From Bretschneidera sinensis (taxonomy: Eukaryota; Streptophyta; Magnoliopsida; Brassicales; Akaniaceae), in contig CM043700.1 of the NCBI GenBank assembly GCA_023935145.1, positions 26,320,001-26,384,000 of the forward strand: a stretch of 64,000 bases of DNA. The letters are read 5' to 3'. The notes under the pieces are model-generated. The model did no database searches, was not told the DNA's origin, and was given only the letters and a program-made list of their open reading frames with translations. Of this stretch, positions 58,526 through 64,000 are shown piece after piece; positions within the stretch are counted from its first letter, which is position 1, and every line of letters starts with the position of its first letter. A program made the position numbers and the translations under genes.

Positions 58526-58958
58526 TGTTAGGAATTTAAGATATCTACATGTGAGTTATTTCACATCATAAATAAATAAATAAAATAAGAGTCGGTTATA
58601 TTAAATGGTTTGGGTCAAAAACTTATGAACTTAAGCTTATGAGTCATATTGGTATCCATCCATGTATATCAAACCTGTGTTCGTGTCATTTCCCGTCATG
58701 TGAAGTACTCATGACCTTAACAAGTGGTATCAAAGCCTAGTTCGAGTTGGTCACGATGTACGACTCCCACGATGCTGTCCTGTGGTTGAGTCTAAATGAG
58801 AAGTGTTTGTGTGCCAACGATTTTCAGTGAGTTATATTATATGATTTGAGCCCAAAACTCATGAGCTTAAGCTTTTGAGTCATATTGGTGCATATCTATG
58901 TATATCAAATATATATTCGTGTTATCTCCCATTGTGTGAAGTACTCATAACCTTAACA
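58526..58958 (+). mobile_element. 433-bp TRIM element, second copy
   Basis: Same as 47273-47705, flanked by AGTTT (58521-58525 and 58959-58963). Primer site AGTGGTATCAAAGCCTAG (near 58723) is closer to consensus than in the first copy. Confidence 0.85.
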
Positions 58959-59310
58959 AGTTTAAAATGAGAAAACCCTAAGGCATGAATAGTTGTTCTA
59001 GGTAACAGTTACAAAGAAAAGTGAGAAAAAAATGATATCAGAGATGATGAAAAAGTAAAAGAAAAAAAAATAATGTTTTCCATCAAAATGTTTAGTAAAG
59101 ATGACAGAAAAGTGAGAGAAAATAATAAAGTAATAAAAAAATTAGTTTATTTTAACTTTGATTCACGAATTATTTGTATGAATGGATGTTCTAGGTAACG
59201 GTTACAAAGAAAAGTGGAATAAAATAAAGGAGAAGATGGAAAAGTAAAAAAAAAAATTAATGTTCCCATCGTAATGTTTGGTAAAAATGATAGAAAAGTT
59301 AGAGAAAGTA

Positions 59311-62300
59311 AAAAAAAAAATTAATTTATTTTAACTTTCATAATTATTTCAATTTAGAAAAATTATGATTTTTTTATGTAAAAATAAAATATCAATCATC
59401 TCACTTTTTTTTTCTTTCACTTTTTTCTTTTCTTTGAGCGACAAAAATGTACTCTCAATCTTTTCTTTTTCTTTTTAGTTCCCACTTTTCATCTCCCCAC
59501 CAATTATAGCCTAAAACTTTAAAGATAAACGCTAAAGAGAAAAGGCTCACTAATTAAATTGATGAGGTTGGTATTTATAAGCTATTTGATTTATTTAAAA
59601 CAAATGACTCCTTTTGAGCCACTAAAACGATAAAAGTGATGAGAATGAAATTATCAGATATCCGAATTTAAATGAAAGATCAATCCATTAACTTTTAACT
59701 GATTCTCAACATCATTAATGTTGGAAGCATGCATTATCAAAGTATCCAATGCCAAAGCACAAGCTTTTTGCCTTGCTAATTAGCTAAGAAAGATGTATCA
59801 TTAATTTGCTTAGTGGGGTATCTTTATCTTCCCATGTACCACACGTACAATTTAATAATTGATATGATTTGGTTAATGAAGTGAGGTGCTCCCTTACAAT
59901 GCTTAGCTTGCAGCATCCTCAGCTTTTTTTTGGTGTCACTAATCATTTTTAGAATCTTTTTTTTCTTCGTAGTGTCACAACACTCCATGATAATAATGTT
60001 TTTTTTCTCCCTTGAATCAAAAGGGTTGGTGTGAATGGCAGTTAAGCAGATTAATCGATTAAGTGGGCCATGATTATCCCAAGCAAAAGGAAATGATAAT
60101 GTTGAAAATATTGGACTATTTCTTGTTAAATTATATCAAATGTAAGTAAGATTCTCAATTAAGAACCAGAACATCTCAGCTAGAAAGTGATTAAAGTCCA
60201 AAGAATAAAGATGGAATGGACACCCTACAGAGTTTATGTCAAATTGTCTATCCATTTATTAATCTGACTTGGCTTTGATCACATGGGTGGTTGCGGTAGG
60301 AAAGAGTATTTAATGTGGCTTAGTTTTTGCTAATCGAATAATTTTAAGTCTAAGATCAAAACCAGACAAGAAAATGCAAATGCCAAAATCAACGAAAGCC
60401 CAAAGGCAAAAGATTAACAATTTTGTGTCCGACCGAAAGTGTTGCTAGCCTCCACTTTCGGTGCACCAAACCACCCAACATGGCACGTACCTCCATCACA
60501 AAGTCAATTAACTCACAACATATTATTCTTTTGAGAGACGTCATATACCCGCCAATTTGATTGGACGCATAGTTTTTTTGGGGATAAAAAGACATTTTTA
60601 TCCCAAGTTTTTGGTTTTGAGAATCTATTAAGTGAGGTTAAAAATGTCCTTCTATTAAAAAAATATTATTTGTTCAAATAAAACCGGTGGAATATAATAG
60701 CATCTCCTCATCCTTTTTTTTATATAGTCATTATCTAAAAATTAGACATTCAAATTATTATTGTTTATTTATATTATTTCATTATTAATATAAAAATACA
60801 CGACAAACAACTATTTATGGTTTTTGTTATCTTATTAGACTTAATTGATTAATATATAATTTCTAAGAGATTATGAATTTTATACGTGAAGAAAAATCTT
60901 ACAAAATTAGTGATTATTAAATTTAAAACTTTTACTTAAAATTGATTATGAATATGATGATGATTGTGAAAATAAAGATTATATACATTTTTTTATAAAA
61001 TCAATCAAAAAAGGCTTGTTTTTTCAATGTAATTATTTTTTATAATAATAATTTTTTTATTTAATTTTAATTTTAATAAAATTTATATATATTATAGGAT
61101 AAATACTTAATATAATATAATTATATTATTAAAATTATTTTATATCATTTTAATTTTTTTTATGAATATACTAATTAGACCATAGGTCTAACAATTTGAT
61201 AAATAAATCAGTGACTCCACCTAAATTGGTATTCGGGTAACAGATTTAAATCATTTCTTTTTAAAATTTAAAATTAAAGTTAAGTTCATTGTGAGACTGA
61301 ATTTTACCATGACAAATTTAAATTTAAATATTTTTCATTTAATGATGATGTGATATTCAATTTTATCATGAATATTTCATTTCAATTCTTAAATAAAGAT
61401 ATTCAAATCATCTATTCGGATACGTATTATCATAAATAACACAAACCAATACTTTCATTTTTTCAAAACTATGTTTGGTTGTTTGAAATTAAAATTGATG
61501 TGAAATTATATTTTTTTAATATTAAATTAATTAAAAATATATTATGATTTCATTTAATTTCAATTTTAATTTTAATTTTTTATTTCAACTCTAAACAAAT
61601 AAACGTACCAAGGTAATTTAACCGATTGACAGCCTAACAGGATCCACATGGCATATCATTACCTATGGTCAAACGGATAACCAAAAGGGTTTTCTACGGT
61701 GCGGCGCAGTTTATCAAAGCAGGTGAAAGACAAAAGAAAGGTCGCGCGTTGGGCACAGATACTAGAGGGTGACAGTAGGGACCATTTCTGCTTTGGAATC
61801 GTCTGGCTCTTCCAATCTGGCATCACGTTCGCTACACTCTCGCTATTGTACCACGCCACTCTGTAAAGGCTCTTTCCAGATTAGCTTAAAGCTCACGCCT
61901 ACTTTACGAATTACTACGAGATTACCTTAATTGTGCACAACATAAATCAATTAAACATATATTTTCTTAAATGGAATTTGACTAAATAATCATTTAAAAT
62001 TCACGTAAAACAAATTTCAATCGAAGTATATATTTAGAATGAAAAGTTAAAATTACTATGAATACTATATATTAATAGTGTTTACTAACTAATTAAAATC
62101 GATTAATAATTATTTTAAATTATTTTGATTAAAATAATTCAGTTAATCGGTTAATTCGATACTAAATTAATTAACCAAATAACATATATCAATTAATTAA
62201 TTTTAATTTTTTAATCGCACTGTTTAATTCATTAAAAAATTAATTAATATTAATAATATATTAAATATAAATATAATTTATATAAAATATAATAAATTAA

Positions 62301-62400
62301 ATATATAATAAATTAAAATTTTTAATTATATATAAAATATCGATTAACTTATTAATCAATTAAAATTAATTTAATTAATAATTAAATAATTAAATCAACT
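59311..62400. other. AT-rich DNA without recognised genes
   Basis: Very AT-rich at 60600-61620 and 61960-62400. A GC-richer island at 61630-61900 has no convincing ORF. At 60432-60462 a perfect 10-bp inverted repeat (ACCGAAAGTG/CACTTTCGGT) surrounds an 11-base loop. No gene is supported. Confidence 0.5.
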
Positions 62401-62715
62401 CAGTCCAAATTTTATTAGTCCAGTAAGATTCTGTTCTTTTTGGTGACAAAGGGTGACCTACACACACACCCTGTAGTGGAACGTAAGGACGATATTATAA
62501 GGGGGAAAAGGGCAAAAGACGAAACGGGCCCAATGGAAGATGATGGAGATAGAACCCTCTCAGACAAAGGTTCTGTTTGCGAGCGTCAATGTGTAAAAAT
62601 TGGCGAAAGTCAAAAGACACTGCTCTCTACCCTCTCCTCAAGCTGATCCCATAAACGGACAAACACTCTCCCTCGTAATTCGTCAAATCCCTGATCTGCC
62701 CCTCCTCATATCCAC

Positions 62716-62728
62716 CGACACGTGTCAA
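62716..62728. promoter_or_regulatory. Overlapping DRE core and G-box/ABRE
   Basis: ACCGAC (62716-62721), the DRE/CRT core, overlaps GACACGTGTC (62719-62728), a palindromic G-box/ABRE. This pairing is typical of stress- or ABA-responsive plant promoters. It lies in a GC-richer stretch (62440-62890), but no gene start is identified near it, so its role is only suggested. Confidence 0.35.
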
Positions 62729-62889
62729 TCTCCTAACATAATCATGGCCAACACCCTACAGGCTACACACGGGCTAAAATACCCAATCATTCTGCCTTTC
62801 GGACGGTCTGATTTTCTAATAATACAGCAGGACCCGTTTCTAGTACAAGCTTTGCGTGCATTAAAACGAAGTCCGATGCAACATTGAAT

Positions 62890-63689
62890 GAGCTCCTCTA
62901 AAGTGTGGGTCATATATATGACCGTAGCTGAGTGAATCCCAAGTGGAGTGAACCAACTCATGCGTGACTTCAACAATACTGAGCTCTGACTTGAGTGTTA
63001 TGTGCAATGTTGTTGACCCCAATCTTACTCGTATAAGCATGTTTGTTAGGTACTTTGAACTTTTCCAAGGAAAGTAACCTCGAGTTTAATGCTCTAGCAA
63101 GAATCATATGATAGTTAAGTCAGTAGATGTATTGAAGTATTGTAGAAAGAAAGACTTAGAGAGTTACCAAAGTGGTATAGAGGGAACCGAAGTGGATCTT
63201 TGTACATATATTTCCATTGTTGCTTGTGTTTTTCTCCCCCTTTGTTTTGAGAGCTTGAGTTCCTTTATAAAAGCACCGAAGTCCTATGCCTCGGGTTCCG
63301 AGGTAGACCCCAACAAGGATGTGACTTTTCGAGCTTTGAGCCTTAAGCCTTGCAAGATATGACCCTTGCTTGTGAAATGCGACATCTGCCTGTGAGTTCT
63401 TCCATCAATGATGTAATCTTCAGACATAAAGAAGTGATCTCATCATTACACTTGGGAAGGTCTGACTCCTACGTAGCCTAGGGTGGTTGGTCATTATTAT
63501 ACTACACGTGTCCACTCTTTACTGGACTGGTTGATTTTGCCCATATCATATGCCCCCCACTCCCTTAAAAATTTTGGAGAGTTTTCTAAAGGAGTAAAGG
63601 TATTCTTTTATGCCTTCCTTGTTGCTTTTGGTTTGACTGTGTACCTCGGTGTAGATTTTGGTGGGTTCTTTCAAAATTGAATAGTTGCT
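62890..63689. other. No recognised gene
   Basis: Moderately AT-rich DNA. Open stretches at 63108-63362 and 63483-63680 match no family I know and have no clear coding signature. Confidence 0.45.
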
Positions 63690-64000
63690 TAAGTGGAACT
63701 GTATGGCTGCGGAAGCCTTAGTTTTACTTTGGTTGAATGGAGTTATATGACTGAAGCCTTAACTCCTCTTCGATCTGGATGGAATCGTGTGGCTACGGAG
63801 GCCTTGGTCTCATTTTGGTGGGATTTGAATGGTTGATGCTGTAATCCTGCTTTGGTAAGAATTGTGTACATAGGGCCGTAATTCCACTTCAGTGGAAATT
63901 GTGTGACTAAAATCTTAATTCTTTTTTTGCTCGAGTGAAACTATGAGGCGTAGAAGTCGTAGTTCCACTTCGACGAGAATTGTATGGTTGAAGTCGTAAC
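63690..64000 (+). repeat. Degenerate minisatellite, about 40-bp units
   Basis: Roughly eight units of about 36-44 bp with the theme GGAATTGTATGGCTGAAGCC followed by GTAATTCCACTTCGGT, for example starting near 63692, 63737, 63779, 63859 and 63895. The array runs off the right edge of the window. Confidence 0.75.

Larger units (their letters stand above)
56420..59310 (+). repeat. Second copy of a segmental duplication
   Basis: Aligns with 43849-47940 plus 56043-56158. It shares the TRIM array, MITE and 433-bp TRIM, with scattered substitutions and small indels. It lacks solo LTR 1 and Copia-D, which therefore inserted into the first copy after duplication. Confidence 0.9.

Noticed and set aside
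61630..61900. Possible exon in the GC-richer island
   Set aside because: Short open frames on either strand have no recognisable motif, splice context or continuation.

Overview
The window reads as nuclear DNA of a flowering plant, probably a eudicot. It is AT-rich and almost entirely built from LTR retrotransposons: Ty1/copia including Sirevirus, Ty3/gypsy-like solo LTRs and short TRIM-like elements. The only recognisable host gene is a decayed intron-less PPR gene of the CRR21 type (chloroplast ndhD RNA editing). No RNA gene, CRISPR array or bacterial feature was seen.

Layout. (1) 310-6820: a complete but decayed copia element (Copia-1) with LTRs and a TTAAA target duplication. (2) About 7900-11675: a 5'-truncated second copia element (Copia-2). 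(3) 12749-15325: the CRR21-like pseudogene. (4) 18862-19038: a 27-bp minisatellite. (5) 19389-20636: a 624-bp tandem duplication that copied the left edge of a Sirevirus. (6) 20155-41747: that Sirevirus (Sire-A), flanked by TATAT, carrying two later insertions: a solo Sirevirus LTR (22200-23442, target CAAGC) and a complete, very young Sirevirus on the minus strand (Sire-C, 25713-35953, target ATAAC). (7) 43180-46498: a tandem array of TRIM-like LTR/internal units, interrupted by a gypsy-like solo LTR (44406-45694). (8) 47045-47705: a Tourist-like MITE and a 433-bp TRIM. (9) 47941-56042: a third copia element on the minus strand (Copia-D), itself interrupted by a gypsy-like solo LTR (49461-50734). 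(10) 56420 to about 59310: a second copy of the segment holding the TRIM array, MITE and TRIM. It lacks Copia-D and the first gypsy LTR, so it preserves both empty target sites. (11) 59311-64000: AT-rich DNA without a recognised gene, ending in a degenerate minisatellite.

Relative history from the nesting: MITE and TRIMs first, then segmental duplication, then Copia-D and gypsy LTR 1, then gypsy LTR 2 inside Copia-D. In the other block: Sire-A, then solo LTR B, Sire-C and the 624-bp duplication.

Most interesting signals. The untranslated leaders of Copia-1 and Copia-D, whose LTRs have diverged strongly, each carry three tandem stem-loops about 90-105 nt apart. Their loops share a CCAAA core (typically GGCCCAAAGAAA) while the stem sequences differ but still pair. 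This looks like a selected retroelement RNA structure, perhaps for packaging or dimerisation. In both Sireviruses gag and pol are in one frame, separated by a single TAG at the same place. Several unrelated LTR families here carry their own array of short GC-rich palindromes or repeats just upstream of the TATA box.
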